Assembly (NCBI GenBank): GCA_019056435.1
Contig: CP077641.1
Span: forward strand, 3,844,001-3,908,000
Source: Stutzerimonas stutzeri
GTDB taxonomy: Bacteria; Pseudomonadota; Gammaproteobacteria; Pseudomonadales; Pseudomonadaceae
DNA length: 64,000 nt
Direction: 5' to 3'
Positions 17,998 through 28,262 of the stretch are shown in pieces. Position 1 is the first letter of the stretch. The number at the start of each line of letters is the position of its first letter. The notes beneath the pieces were generated by a model. The model did not search any database, had not been told where the DNA came from, and was given only the letters and a program-made list of their open reading frames with translations. Both the position numbers and the translations under genes were made by a program.

Positions 17998-19608
17998 GGG
18001 TCGCCTCGGGTGGGTACTCGTACGCCTCGAAATCGACGATGGGCGTCTCGGTGAAATTGTGCGTCGGCGGCGGCGAAGAGGTACGCCATTCAAGGCCGGC
18101 GGCGTCCCAGGGATCGTCATCGGCGATCGGCCCGTAGCGCAGCGACCAGATCAGGTAGAAGAACGGCAGGATGTAGGCCGCCGCGAGGATCGCCGCGCCG
18201 GCCGAGGACAGGACATGGAGAAACTGAAAATCCTCCCCGTAGCTGTGATACCGCCGCGGCATGCCGAGATAGCCCAGCAGAAATTGCGGGAAGAACGTCA
18301 GGTTGAAGCCGAGGAAGATCATCACCGCCGCGATCTTGCCCCACAGCTGCGAGTACATCCGGCCGGTCATCTTCGGCCACCAGAAGTGCAGCGCGCCAAA
18401 GAACCCCGCCACCGCCGCGCCGACCATGATGTAGTGGAAATGCGCGACCACGAAGTAGGTGTCGTGCACGTGCACGTCCGCCGCCAGCAGCGCCAGGAAC
18501 AGACCGGTCACCCCACCGACGACGAACAACCCGATGAAGGTCACCGCGTAGAGAAAGGGTGCATTGATGGTCAGATTGCTTTTGTAGAGGGTCGCCGTCC
18601 AGTTGTAGACCTTGATCGCCGATGGGATGGCCACCAGGAAGCTGAGCAGCGAAAACACCATGCTCGCGTACATGGACTGGCCGGCAACGAACATGTGGTG
18701 GCCCCAGACCATGAAGCCGATCACCGCGATCGCCAGGCTCGAATAGGCGACGAAGCTGTAGCCGAAGATGCGCTTGTGCGCCGCCGCCGTGACCAGCTCG
18801 CTCATCACCCCCATCGCCGGCAGGATCATGATGTATACCGCCGGGTGGCTGTAGAACCAGAACAGGTGCTGGAACAGGAGTGGGTCACCACCCAGCGCCG
18901 GGTCGAACACGCCGATGTGGAACAGGTGCTCGGCCGCGACCAGAATCAGCGTGATCGCCAACACCGGCGTCGCCAGCACCAGAATCACCGAGGTGGCATA
19001 CAGCGACCAGCAGAACAGCGGCATGCGAAACCAGGTCATCCCGGGCGCGCGCAAGGTGTGGACCGTGACGATGATGTTCAGCCCGGTGAGGATCGAGGAG
19101 AACCCCGTGATGAACACGCCCAGGATCACCGCCACCACATGACCGTTGCTGAACATGGTCGACAGTGGCGTGTAGAAGGTCCAGCCGGTGTCCACGCCGC
19201 CAGCCAGCAGCGCGAAGATGGTGAACGCACCGCCACCGACCAGCAGGTACCAGCTGAACAGGTTCAGCTTGGGAAAGGCCATGTCCTTCGCACCGATCAT
19301 GATCGGGATGAGGAAGTTGCCAAACACCGCCGGGATCGACGGGATGAGGAAGAACCACACCATGACCACGCCATGCAGGGTGAAGGCGCGGTTGTAGCCA
19401 TCGGCGGTCAGCAGATCGCCGTCCGGGGTGATCAGCTCGATGCGGATCGCGCTGGCCGCGAGCCCGCCGAGAAAAAGAAGGCGGTCACGGCGATCAGGTA
19501 CATGATCCCGATGCGCTTGTGGTCGGTGGTCATGAACCAGGTGCGCAGCCCGTGCTCGTCGGCCAGGTAACTCGGGCGCTGGTTTGCGGCGGGGTTCTTC
19601 TGGCTCAA
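17984..19608 (-). CDS. coxA: caa3-type cytochrome c oxidase subunit I, frameshift near N-terminus
   Basis: Reconstructed as 541 residues with the twelve-helix heme-copper core. Heme and CuB ligands are recognisable: FTLHGVVM (heme a His), [15 protein letters not shown] (CuB His and cross-linked Tyr), [10 protein letters not shown] (two CuB His), and VVAHFHYIM (heme His pair). It reduces oxygen to water and pumps protons. The first 46 residues (SQKNPAANQ to TAFFF) are in another frame and join at a run of five A on the plus strand (19472-19476), where one base is missing. The start is a TTG at 19608 with AGGAG 9 bases upstream; there is no ATG nearby in that frame before the conserved region. 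Confidence 0.88.
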
Positions 19609-19656
19609 CGGATAACACTCCTGTGTCGGAACAGGCCGCATTCGGCGGTGGTTGCT

Positions 19657-20625
19657 TCAGGGTTGGTCAGCGCCATCCTGCCCTCCTTCGCCGGCGTGTC
19701 CGAGTGACTTGATATAGGCAGTCAGGCGCAACACCGCTTCCTCATCCAGCACATTGTCGAAGCTCGGCATGATGGGTTCGAAGCCGGCCACGATGTGCTT
19801 GTTCGGCAACAGGATGCTGTCGCGGATATAGCCATCGTCGGCCACGACCGACTCGCCGCTCTGCAACGCCACGCGGCGGCCGTAGAGCCCGGCCAGATTG
19901 GGCGCATTCGCGACGCTGGCGTCGCCGTGGCAACCACTGCAGCCGAACTGACGGAACAGCGCCCCGCCCTGGTCGGCCAGGCTTTCGGATGTACCGGCCT
20001 GCTCCAGCCAGGCCGCGTACTCCTGGGCCGGCAGGATCACCAGATCCGCCAGCATGCGCGAATGATCGGTGCCGCAGTATTCGGCGCAGTACGCCTGGAA
20101 ACGCCCGGTCTTGCTGGCCTTGAACCAGAGCTGGGTATAGCGGCCCGGCAACAGGTCCTGCTTCACTCGCAACGCCGGGAAATAGAGGCTGTGGATGACG
20201 TCCTGCGAAATCATGTTGAGCTTTATCGCCTGGCCTACCGGCACATGCAGCGTGTTGATCTCGCGCTGGCCGTCCGGGTGCTGGAATTTCCACATCCATT
20301 GCTTGCCCACCACCTGGATTTCCATGGCATCGGGCGGTGGCGTGCGCACTTCGTAATAGAGCCTGGCGGAGACCAGATAGATGACCATGGCGCCTACGAA
20401 GGGCAGCGCGATCCAGGTCATTTCGACCTTCATGCTGCCGCGCGGTCGATGGTCGCGTGGCACCTTCGTACCCTTGCGGTAGCGAAACGAGAAGAGCACC
20501 AGCAGGACGAACACCGGGACGATGAAGAACATCATCATTCCGGTGAAGGCGAAGACCAGCCAGTCGACGTTGCCTGCATAGCTCGACGCGGTTTCCGGCC
20601 AGAAGCGAACGAACTCCTCGTTCAC
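19657..20625 (-). CDS. coxB: cytochrome c oxidase subunit II with fused cytochrome c
   Basis: A 322-residue subunit II. Two N-terminal transmembrane helices (about 21-46 and 71-88) precede a cupredoxin domain with the CuA site in [14 protein letters not shown], and a C-terminal cytochrome c domain with one heme motif CSGCH and an axial Met near IMPSFD. This fusion defines caa3-type oxidases, where electrons enter through the tethered heme. No signal peptide or lipobox is visible. Its start overlaps the SCO gene stop by 4 bases. Electrons would come from ActE of the adjacent complex. Confidence 0.94.
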   Translation of the reverse strand: MNEEFVRFWPETASSYAGNVDWLVFAFTGMMMFFIVPVFVLLVLFSFRYRKGTKVPRDHRPRGSMKVEMTWIALPFVGAMVIYLVSARLYYEVRTPPPDAMEIQVVGKQWMWKFQHPDGQREINTLHVPVGQAIKLNMISQDVIHSLYFPALRVKQDLLPGRYTQLWFKASKTGRFQAYCAEYCGTDHSRMLADLVILPAQEYAAWLEQAGTSESLADQGGALFRQFGCSGCHGDASVANAPNLAGLYGRRVALQSGESVVADDGYIRDSILLPNKHIVAGFEPIMPSFDNVLDEEAVLRLTAYIKSLGHAGEGGQDGADQP

Positions 20626-21449
20626 GCGCCGCCCTCCCGCTTGCGGCGTTCACGCCAGAGCGTGACGCCGATGAACCCGCCCAGCAGCAGCGTGGTGCCG
20701 ATGCCACCGACCTGCAGCGCGCCGATCACCAGGTTGTCGTAACCGCCCGTGCGCGGATCGTAGTGATAACAGAGCAATAACAGCTGATCGCCCAGCGAGC
20801 CGACACGACCCTCGCCTGCGTCCACCAGCGCCAGCCGCATGTCGTCCGGCTGGTAGCCGAGGCCGTAGAGCCAGCGCACCAGTCTGCCGTCCGGGCTGAG
20901 CGTGGCGATGGCCGAGGCATGGGCGAACTCGCCGATCTCCGGGTCCCAGCTGTAGTTGAAGCCGACCGCCTCGGCCAGCCGGTGCCCGGCGGCCGGATGC
21001 GACGGGTTCGGCTCCGGCCGAGTGGCCGGAACGACTTCGCTGAGAAAATGCACGTGAGGCGAGTCCACGAGCTGCGGCCAGCGCGTGCGCAGCTTGGCGC
21101 GCTCGGCCTCGGCATCGGCTGGGGTCTCGCGCGGGTCGATACTGAAGGCGACCACCTCATAGTCCTTGCCCAGCTCGAGTGAAAGCGCGGACAACAGGTT
21201 GAACAGGCTCGCCAATTGTGCCCCGCAGACGTTCGGGCACCGGTAGTAGACCGGCGCAAGAATCACCGGCCGGTCGCCGAGCACATCACCCAGCGCGACG
21301 CGATTGCCGTCCACGTCGACGAAGCGCAGCTCGAGCGGCACCTGGGCGCCGGGTTTCTGCTCGATCCCGGCCGCCGCAAAGGGATCGAAAGGCGTGTCGG
21401 CCTGCGCCGGCCCAAGCGGCAGCCAGGCGAGCCAGGACAGCCAGAGCAT
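20622..21449 (-). CDS. SCO1/SenC copper chaperone
   Basis: A 275-residue thioredoxin-fold SCO protein. The copper site is PVYYRCPNVCG (CxxxC), and the distal His lies in FAHASAIATLSPDGRL. It has an N-terminal signal (WLAWLPLGPAQA) and a C-terminal helix (VGGIGTTLLLGGFIGVTLW) that can anchor it in the membrane. SCO proteins insert copper into the CuA site of subunit II, whose gene follows directly with a 4-base overlap. I chose ATG 21449 because GAGGG lies 10 bases upstream; a GTG at 21479 is also possible. Confidence 0.9.
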   Translation of the reverse strand: MLWLSWLAWLPLGPAQADTPFDPFAAAGIEQKPGAQVPLELRFVDVDGNRVALGDVLGDRPVILAPVYYRCPNVCGAQLASLFNLLSALSLELGKDYEVVAFSIDPRETPADAEAERAKLRTRWPQLVDSPHVHFLSEVVPATRPEPNPSHPAAGHRLAEAVGFNYSWDPEIGEFAHASAIATLSPDGRLVRWLYGLGYQPDDMRLALVDAGEGRVGSLGDQLLLLCYHYDPRTGGYDNLVIGALQVGGIGTTLLLGGFIGVTLWRERRKREGGA

Positions 21450-21492
21450 CCACAGCGGGCCCTCATGCGACCGGACCACAAGCGACAGATGA

Positions 21493-21925
21493 TCACGGCT
21501 GCGCCCTCCCCTGGCCTGCTGCTCGCGGGTTGGGTTGGCCGGTCTCGGGTTCGGCACGCGACGGCCAGCCGCGCTCGGCCAGCAGGAGGATGCCGCGATC
21601 GACCGGGATGCGCGCCAGCCCGGCGTTTCGGTCCACCCAACCGTAGTGTTCGATCAGCGCAAGGCCGTCGGTCGTTACCTCTGTCCCGCCCGCTCGTGGG
21701 TCGCTTTCCAGCCGCGGCTCGGGTGGCTTGCCTACGGTACGCTCCAGTGCAGTGACCGGCTTGTCCGGCTTCAGGTCGTACCACCAGAGCAAGCCAGCCA
21801 CGCCGAAGCCGGCGACCAGCAAGGTGGCGAAAATCCCGGAAGCCAACGATCAGCAGCACCTTGACGTTGGCGTCCTGATGCTCGAAGCCGTCTCGCTGGG
21901 AACCCGGATCGACGGGTACGCTCAT
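21493..21925 (-). CDS. small single-helix protein of the ACIII-caa3 operon, frameshifted
   Basis: Reconstructed as about 143 residues. The N-terminus (MSVPVDPGSQRDGFEHQDANV) and the rest (ASGIFATLLVAGFGVAGLLWW, one membrane helix, then a soluble tail with HYGWVDRNAGLARIPVDRG) are in different frames joined near 21844. The start ATG overlaps the actF stop as ATGA, so it is a true operon member. The WVDRNAG...IPVDR block looks like a conserved stretch I associate with genes between actF and sco in such clusters, but no function is known to me. A role in assembling the complex or oxidase is a guess. Confidence 0.7.
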
Positions 21926-22920
21926 GTGCTTCTCCTCGGCAAGAGGGCCAGCGCCAACAGGCCGATTCCCGCCAGCCAGGCGCAGAGCAGCGCAAACGCC
22001 AGCCCCAGCGGTCTCACGGCATCCACGCCCGGCAGGCTCAACCAGACGCCTTCGGCCAATCCGAGCATCAACGTCACCACGGCCAGGGCCGTCAGCGGAA
22101 TGCGGCGCTCGCTGGCCGGCCAGAGCAAGGCGAGGAACGCCAGCGCTTGGCCGCCCGCCAATACCCCGGTCAACCATGCCCAGCCGCCGTCGACACGCTG
22201 CTGGTACCAGCGGATTTCCTCGGGTAGGTTGCCGTACCAGATCACCAGGTACTGCATGAAATGCAGGTACAGCCAGGCCAGCGCGGCCGAGGCCAGCAGG
22301 CCACGCAGCACGCCCGGACGGTTGCTGCCGCGTGCCACCGCCCCCAGGCAGCAAAAGGCGATGCCACTGAGCATCAGCCGTCCAAACCAGACCAGGCCGA
22401 ACAGGCTGGAGGTGAAGTGAAGGTCGAGCGACATCGCCCAATCGACGGCCGCCAGCGACGTGCTCAAGACCAGCGCAATCAGACCCAGGCCAGCGGCTGC
22501 CGGTTGGCTGAGACTCAGCGGCAGCACCCACCTGGCCAGTGCCCACCACAACGCCAGATACAGGACGCCGCGCACCGCAAAACTGGGCCAGGCGAGCCAC
22601 AACCCGCGAAAGCCGCCTTCATCGACACCAACCCACGCATAGAGCGCCCCCGCACCGATCAGCACCGGCAAGGCGGCCAGCGCGATCACCGGCACGCTTT
22701 GGCTGCTGTGCACCGTCAAGGACCACAGTTGATCGCGCGCACTGCCGCTGACCAGCGCCACGCTGAGCCCAAGGCCCAGCGCGCCCAGTGGAATCGCGGC
22801 CAAGCCGAGCAGGCTCGCCAGGCTGGCCGCCACGGCTTCGCGGCTGACCAGCCACAGGCACGCCAGCAACCCGAGGGCGCCAAGCCCGGCGGCAACCGTT
22901 GCCATGCGATGCCGGCTCAT
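21922..22920 (-). CDS. actF: alternative complex III membrane subunit ActF
   Basis: A 332-residue polytopic membrane protein with about ten helices, matching the ActF subunit that pairs with ActC in alternative complex III. Supporting motifs are VDWAMSLDLHFTSSLFG and YLHFMQYLVIWYGNLPEEIRWY, characteristic of the NrfD-like ActF group. The start at 22920 overlaps the actE stop as ATGA; a longer open frame upstream is the antisense-like tail of actE. The family anchors the complex and may take part in proton movement. Confidence 0.85.
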   Translation of the reverse strand: MSRHRMATVAAGLGALGLLACLWLVSREAVAASLASLLGLAAIPLGALGLGLSVALVSGSARDQLWSLTVHSSQSVPVIALAALPVLIGAGALYAWVGVDEGGFRGLWLAWPSFAVRGVLYLALWWALARWVLPLSLSQPAAAGLGLIALVLSTSLAAVDWAMSLDLHFTSSLFGLVWFGRLMLSGIAFCCLGAVARGSNRPGVLRGLLASAALAWLYLHFMQYLVIWYGNLPEEIRWYQQRVDGGWAWLTGVLAGGQALAFLALLWPASERRIPLTALAVVTLMLGLAEGVWLSLPGVDAVRPLGLAFALLCAWLAGIGLLALALLPRRST

Positions 22921-23447
22921 GGCAGGCGCTCCAGGGTGTTGCGGTCGATTTCCGGTAGCTCGGCCACCTCCACACGCCGGCTGAATTGCAATGCCCGGAT
23001 ATAGCCGACGATGGCCCAGCGGTCCGCCGGTTGCACCCGCGCCGCATAGCTGTACATCTGGCCGTAGCCATGCGCGATGACGTCCATGAAGTGCCGGTCC
23101 GGCGCGGCGATCAGTCGGGGTTCGGCCAGATCCGGCGGGCGGGGGAAGCCACGGTTGACAACCGTCCCGTTGCCGTCGGCCGCAACGCCGTGGCACGGCG
23201 AGCAGAAGATCTCGAAGCGCTCGCGCCCCCGCTGCATGAGTTCGACCGTCAACGCGGGCCGCTCGGCCAGCACGGCTTCGCGTGCCAGGTTGCCGCGCGC
23301 AACGGTGCCCACCGGCGGGGCCTGGTTGACCTTGCCGTCCGGGAAGAACCGGCTGGCTTGCTGCGCATCGGCGCGGGGCTGGTTGGCCATGTCGTCACAG
23401 CCAAACAGCGTACCCAGCAGCAACAGGAGCAGCGCGCCGCGAATCAT
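22917..23447 (-). CDS. actE: monoheme cytochrome c lipoprotein ActE
   Basis: A 176-residue lipoprotein (MIRGALLLLLLGTLFGC lipobox, Cys 17) with a class I cytochrome c domain: heme motif CSPCH and a likely axial Met in YGQMYSY. It fits ActE of alternative complex III, the periplasmic electron exit toward the oxidase. ATG 23447 overlaps the actD stop as ATGA; 14 more codons are open upstream but would put residues before the signal peptide. Confidence 0.9.
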   Translation of the reverse strand: MIRGALLLLLLGTLFGCDDMANQPRADAQQASRFFPDGKVNQAPPVGTVARGNLAREAVLAERPALTVELMQRGRERFEIFCSPCHGVAADGNGTVVNRGFPRPPDLAEPRLIAAPDRHFMDVIAHGYGQMYSYAARVQPADRWAIVGYIRALQFSRRVEVAELPEIDRNTLERLP

Positions 23448-23971
23448 GCCGGCACCTCGCTGACCGAAATTGCGCGCTCGGCCAGCCACAGCGCGGTGCC
23501 GGTCCGATCGTAAAGCGGATCGTCCGCGCGGATGCAGAGCAGGAAGCGATCATCCGTTGCGCGTTCAAAGGCGCTCGCGTCATGCAAGGGATGCCAGAGC
23601 AAGGGCAAGCGGCACAGCCACAACAGGCCGAACACGGCGAAGCCCGTCGCGAATCCCACCATGAGCAGGAAGGTGACGATACTGAAGCTCTGCAGCGCGA
23701 TGAGTGGCCGCCCGCCGACATCCAGCGGATAGCTGAGGTTGGCGTAGACCTGCATGCCCAGCCCGAAGACGATCCCCACCAGTCCGCCGACCACGCCGAA
23801 CCAGTAGGCGCGGTCGCTGCGGTGCTCAAGCACGGCCTCGATCCCCTCGACCGGAAACGGGCTGTAGGCCTCGATCCGCCGGTAGCCCGCCGCACGGGCG
23901 GCACGCGCCGCGTCCAGCAGCGCGTCGGGGTGGGTGAAATCGGCCAACAGACCATAGTGGCGCTCACTCAT
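23444..23971 (-). CDS. actD: alternative complex III subunit ActD (DUF3341)
   Basis: A 175-residue protein with the DUF3341 pattern: a soluble N-terminus beginning YGLLADFTHPDALLDAA and containing YSPFPVEGIE, then two membrane helices (about 57-80 and 95-120) and a C-terminal soluble tail with DDRFLLCIRADDP. This is the ActD subunit of alternative complex III. Its start overlaps the actC stop by 8 bases. Confidence 0.9.
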   Translation of the reverse strand: MSERHYGLLADFTHPDALLDAARAARAAGYRRIEAYSPFPVEGIEAVLEHRSDRAYWFGVVGGLVGIVFGLGMQVYANLSYPLDVGGRPLIALQSFSIVTFLLMVGFATGFAVFGLLWLCRLPLLWHPLHDASAFERATDDRFLLCIRADDPLYDRTGTALWLAERAISVSEVPA

Positions 23972-25318
23972 GGGCGCCTCCGCGGTGACGATGCAGCACC
24001 TCCTTGAGCTCGAACGTCGAGATCATCGGCAGGAAGCGCATGAATAGCGAGAACGGCACCATGAACAGGCCGAAGGTGCCGACGAACAGTGCCCAGTCCC
24101 AGAACGAGGGGCTGTACGCCTGCCAGCTGGACACCAGAAAGTCTCGGGTCGGGGGCTGGATGATCAGCATGTAGCGCTCGCACCACATCCCTGCCAACAC
24201 ACCCAGCGCAATCAGCAACATGGCGCGGCCATTGCGCCTGATGGCCGGCCACCAGAGCGCCTGCAACACGACGAGGTTGAGGATGATCGCGGCCCAGAAG
24301 CTCCATGCGGTCGGGCCCGCGATCCGGTTCATGGTCACCAGGATCTCGTGCTCCTTGCCCGAATAGAACGCGATGAAGGGCTCGGCGAAATAGCCGTATC
24401 CGGTCATCCAACCGGTGGCCAGCAACAGCAGCCCCAGCTTGTCCAGATGACGATCAGTGATGAGGTGATGCCAACCAAAGAAGCGACGCAGGCCCAGCGC
24501 GATGACGATGACCATGGCGAACCCGGAGAACACCGCGCCCGCGGCGAAATACGGCGGGAAGACCGTCGAATGCCAGCCGGCTTCTACCGACAGGTCGAGC
24601 AGAAACGAGTAACCGCTCGAAACCGAGAACACCAGCGGCACGGCGAGAATCGCGATGAATCGATAGGTGCGGCGCCAGTGGCTCCAGTGCGAGGCGGCAC
24701 CCGCCAACCGAGTGCGAGCAGGCCGTAGAAATATTGATAGTGGCGTTTGCGGGCACGGCCACGCGCTGAAGCGAAATCGGGGATGGCGCCGACATACAGA
24801 AACAGCAGCGACACACCGAGGTAGCCCAGCACAGCGAAAAAGTCCCAGGCGGTGGGGCTCTTGAATTGCGGCCATAGCTCCAGGGTGTTCGGGTAAGGCG
24901 CGGTCCAATAGAACAACCAGGGCCGGCCGAGGTGCAGGATCGGGAAGATCCCGGCGCAGATCACCGCCATCAGGGTCATCAACTCGGCGAGCCGGTTCAG
25001 CGAATTGCGCCAGGGACGGTTCAGGAGCAGCAGGAGCGCCGAGATGAAGGTTCCGGCATGGCCGATCCCCAGCCACCACATGTAATTGAGAATGGCGAAG
25101 CCCCAGTTGACCGGGACGTTGTTGCCCCAGACGCCGACACCTTTCGCCAGCAAGACCGAGGCCGCGGCGACGAACACTCCCAGCAACAGACAACTGACGC
25201 TAAAGAGCACCCACCATGCCCTTCGGTACCGGTCGAAGTGTCCAGGCAGGTCGAGCACCTGCTCCGACACCGCGCCAAGCGGCATGTCCCGCGGCAGGAA
25301 ATGCGGTGTGTCAGCCAT
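23964..25318 (-). CDS. actC: alternative complex III quinol-binding subunit ActC (NrfD family), frameshifted
   Basis: Reconstructed as 451 residues with about ten helices. The N-terminal half (WGFAILNYMWWLGIGHAGTFISA, ILHLGRPWLFYW) and the C-terminal half (SSGYSFLLDLSVEAGWHSTVFPPYFAAGA, GYFAEPFIAFYSG) are typical ActC/NrfD sequences; the quinol site is thought to lie here. The frame breaks near 24715, where GGTTGGCGGG needs one more G to read GWAGAASHW. ATG 25318 has GGAGG 5 bases upstream and overlaps the actB stop by 8 bases. Confidence 0.87.
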
Positions 25319-28259
25319 CCTGCCCTCCTTTACCGGGCCATTCGCCAAGCGGCTGATCGGGCAGGACCGGCGGATCCTCGACCAGGCCAAGGTAGGTCGT
25401 CTTCGGCCGGGTATTGAGTTCCTCCAGAAGGCGGTAGTGCCGTTTCGTGTGGCGTTCGCGATTGACGGCGGCATCCGGGTCATTGAGGTTGCCGAAGGTG
25501 ATCGCCTGGGTGGGACAGGTCTGCTGGCATGCCGTCCTGACCTCGCCGTCGGCGATCTCGCGGTCCTCGATCCGCGCCGTGATCCGCGCCTCGCTGATGC
25601 GCTGCACGCAGTAGGTGCACTTTTCCATGACGCCTCGCGAGCGCACCGTGACATTGGGATTGCGCTGATGCTGGATCGACGGCGGGTCATCCCCGGTCAG
25701 GTCGAACCAGTTGAAGCGGCGCACCTTGTATGGGCAATAGGACGAACAGGTTCGCGTCCCGATGCAGCGGTTGTAGATCTGCTCGTTCAACCCGTCCGGC
25801 CCGTGTACGGTCGCATTGACCGGGCAGCCCACTTCGCAGGGCGCCTGGTCACAGTGCATGCAGGGCACGGGTTGAAAGGCCGAGGTGGGCTCGCTCGGAT
25901 CGCCGGCGTAATAGTGATCGACGCGCAACCAATGCATGTGGCGGCCCATCTCGACCTGTTCCTTGCCCACCACGGGGGATGTTGTTCTCCGCCTGGCAAG
26001 CCACGACGCAGGCGTTGCAACCGATGCACTGGTCCAGATCGATAACCATGCCCCAGGCGGTATCGCGCGGCTGTCGAGGCGGATAGAGGCTGATCGCCTC
26101 GGGCTTCGGCGCCACCTGACGAAAGGCCTCCTCGCGAGGGTGGCTGCGAATCAGATCCTGCCCCTGCAGCACGTGATGCGGCTGGGTGGAAGCCAGGTGC
26201 ATGTGTTCGTCCAGCCGAGCCAGCCGGGCACCGTGCCGCATCCAAGGTTGCTGCGCCGTGCGCAGCGGCGCGACGTCGTAGCCGAGCCCGTCACCCACGC
26301 GGCCGGCGCGTTCGCGGCCATAGCCGCCGAACAGGCTCAGGGTGTCATCGGCCTGCCCGGGCATGACCCAGGCCGGACCTTCGACCACCCTGCCCTCGAG
26401 GGTGACGCGCAGGCGATCGCCGCTGGCGATACCCTCCCGCTCCGCCAGGGCTGGCGACAGGCCGATCACGTTGTCCCAGGTGAGCTTGCTGATCGGCTTG
26501 GGCAGTTCCTGCAACCAGCCCAGGTTGGCGAAGCGTCCGTCCCAGACGCAGGGGTCTGGCCTGAACGACAGGGTCAAACCTTCCACGGGCAATGCCGGCG
26601 GGTCCCAGCGGGGTGGCCTCGCACGAGCCTCGATGGTCGGCAAGGCGCTGTCGCGGATGAAGCCCAGCTCCAGTGCCTGGCGCCAGCGCCGGTCATCGAG
26701 CATGGGCCAGGTTTCGCGCACCAGCCCTGCGCATCGGGTGACAGTTCGCCCTGTAGAACGGCGAGCACTTCGGACGCCGTGCGGCTGCTGTAGAACGGCT
26801 GGACCAGGGGTTGCGTCAGGCAGACGCTGCCATCGGCTGCGCGGCCGTCGCACCAGCTGTCCAAGGCATGGGTCAGGGGAAGATGCCAATGGCAATGCGC
26901 CGCCGTCTCGTCGTAATAGAGCCCGGCATGGATGCGCAGGGGGACCTGGGCCATCGCCTCGGTGAACGCGAGGTCGCCAGGTGCTGTATGCGCGGGGTTG
27001 ACGTCGAGCATCACCAGGGTATCGACGGCCCCTGCGCGCATCGCCGCCACCAGGTCATCGAGGCCCGATAGTCGTTGGCCGCCGGCTTCGAGCCAGATGA
27101 CCGGCTCGGTGTATTCGACGGTCTTGCCAATGTTGCCGAGCTGCTGGTTCAGCCAGTGCACTGCCGCTTGCACGTCGAGCGGGGCATAGTCGCCGGCCGT
27201 GATCAGGCAACGCCCGCGCCGCGCCTGTAGTTCGGCGGCGACCGCTTCGATCCAGCGCTGGCTGGCATGCGGCAATGGCGCTGCGTCTGGGCCTCCCAAC
27301 GCCGCCGCCAGTGCCTGAACATGGCTTGTCAAGGCCGTGGGCGTGACCCGCCGACGCTCAGCCGCCTTGGCCCCGGTTACGGTGGACAGCGACTCGACGA
27401 CGATCAGCCGAGCTTCGCCCTCGCCGCGGGCCGCTCGGCGCTTGCGCTCGCTCCAGCCGATAGCCTGCGACAGCTCCCGTGGGCCGGCACCGAGCCAGTC
27501 ATGTTCGAAGCTCAGCACCCATTCCGCACGTTCGAAGCGATAGCGGGTTTCCAGAGCGCGGCCAAATGCACGTTCGCTGGCGGCGTAGGCATCGCCCTCC
27601 CAGGGTTCGAAGCGATGTAGCGTCGCCTGTGGCCAACGTTCGAGCATTGCCGCCACCTGCCGGCGCAGCGTCGGTGAACTGTTGGCCCCCATCAACAGAT
27701 GCAAGCCGCGCCCAGCTCGCGTATCGGCTCGGGCCGCCTGCTCCAAGGCAGTGCGCTGGAAGGCGTTCCAGGTACTGATATCCCCTTCATGGCGTGGCGC
27801 TTGCGAGCGGTCCGGGTCATAGAGCTGCAGGATGGTGGCCTGGGTGAATGCAGTGGCCGCCCCCAGGCTCGCGGGATGATCGGGATTGCCCTCCAGCTTG
27901 GTAGGCCGACCTACATGCGTGCGCCCCAGCACCGGCTGCGCAAGGCCGGCGAACGGAACCGCACTGGCGTACCAGCGAGCCTGACCGGGCACGAGATTTT
28001 CTGGCTGGACGACGTAGGGCACGCCCTGCTCCGGCTCCTGCCCGCAGCCCGCCAGGCCGGCGAATGCCATCGACGCGCCCATCAGCTGCAGGAAACGACG
28101 ACGGTCCATTTCCGGCGCAATGCTGGGAAATTCAGCCTCGACGAAGGCCGCAAACGCCGGCTCATCGGCCAGCTGCTCGAGGCAGCGCCAATAACGCGGG
28201 CCATGCTGACCTTCGAGACGTTGGCGAATAGCGGCGTAATCGAGCGGCATGCGATCCAT
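25311..28259 (-). CDS. actB: alternative complex III iron-sulfur subunit ActB, two frameshifts
   Basis: Reconstructed as 982 residues. The N-terminal region carries a twin-arginine-like signal with a lipobox (DRRRFLQLMGASMAFAGLAGC, near 51-72), then a molybdopterin-enzyme-like domain that in ActB holds no cofactor, then a four-cluster ferredoxin domain (CIGCNACVVAC; CMHCDQAPCEVGCP; CIGTRTCSSYCP; CTYC with CQQTCP). Frames change near 26727 (one G missing in GGGG) and near 25976 (one C too many). The two errors cancel, so the C-terminal part returns to the first frame. ActB passes electrons from ActC to the heme subunits on the periplasmic side. The gene starts 3 bases after the actA stop. Confidence 0.88.
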
Positions 28260-28262
28260 GGA

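Noticed and set aside
17996..19570. 524-codon open frame on the plus strand opposite coxA
   Set aside because: It is the exact antisense of the oxidase gene, rich in Arg, His, Asp and Gln, with no domain. In GC-rich genes the complementary frame stays open by codon bias.
21263..22600. 445-codon minus-strand frame spanning actF, the small protein and SCO
   Set aside because: It is a shifted frame that contains only the real N-terminus of the small protein (from 21925); the rest is out of frame with known families.
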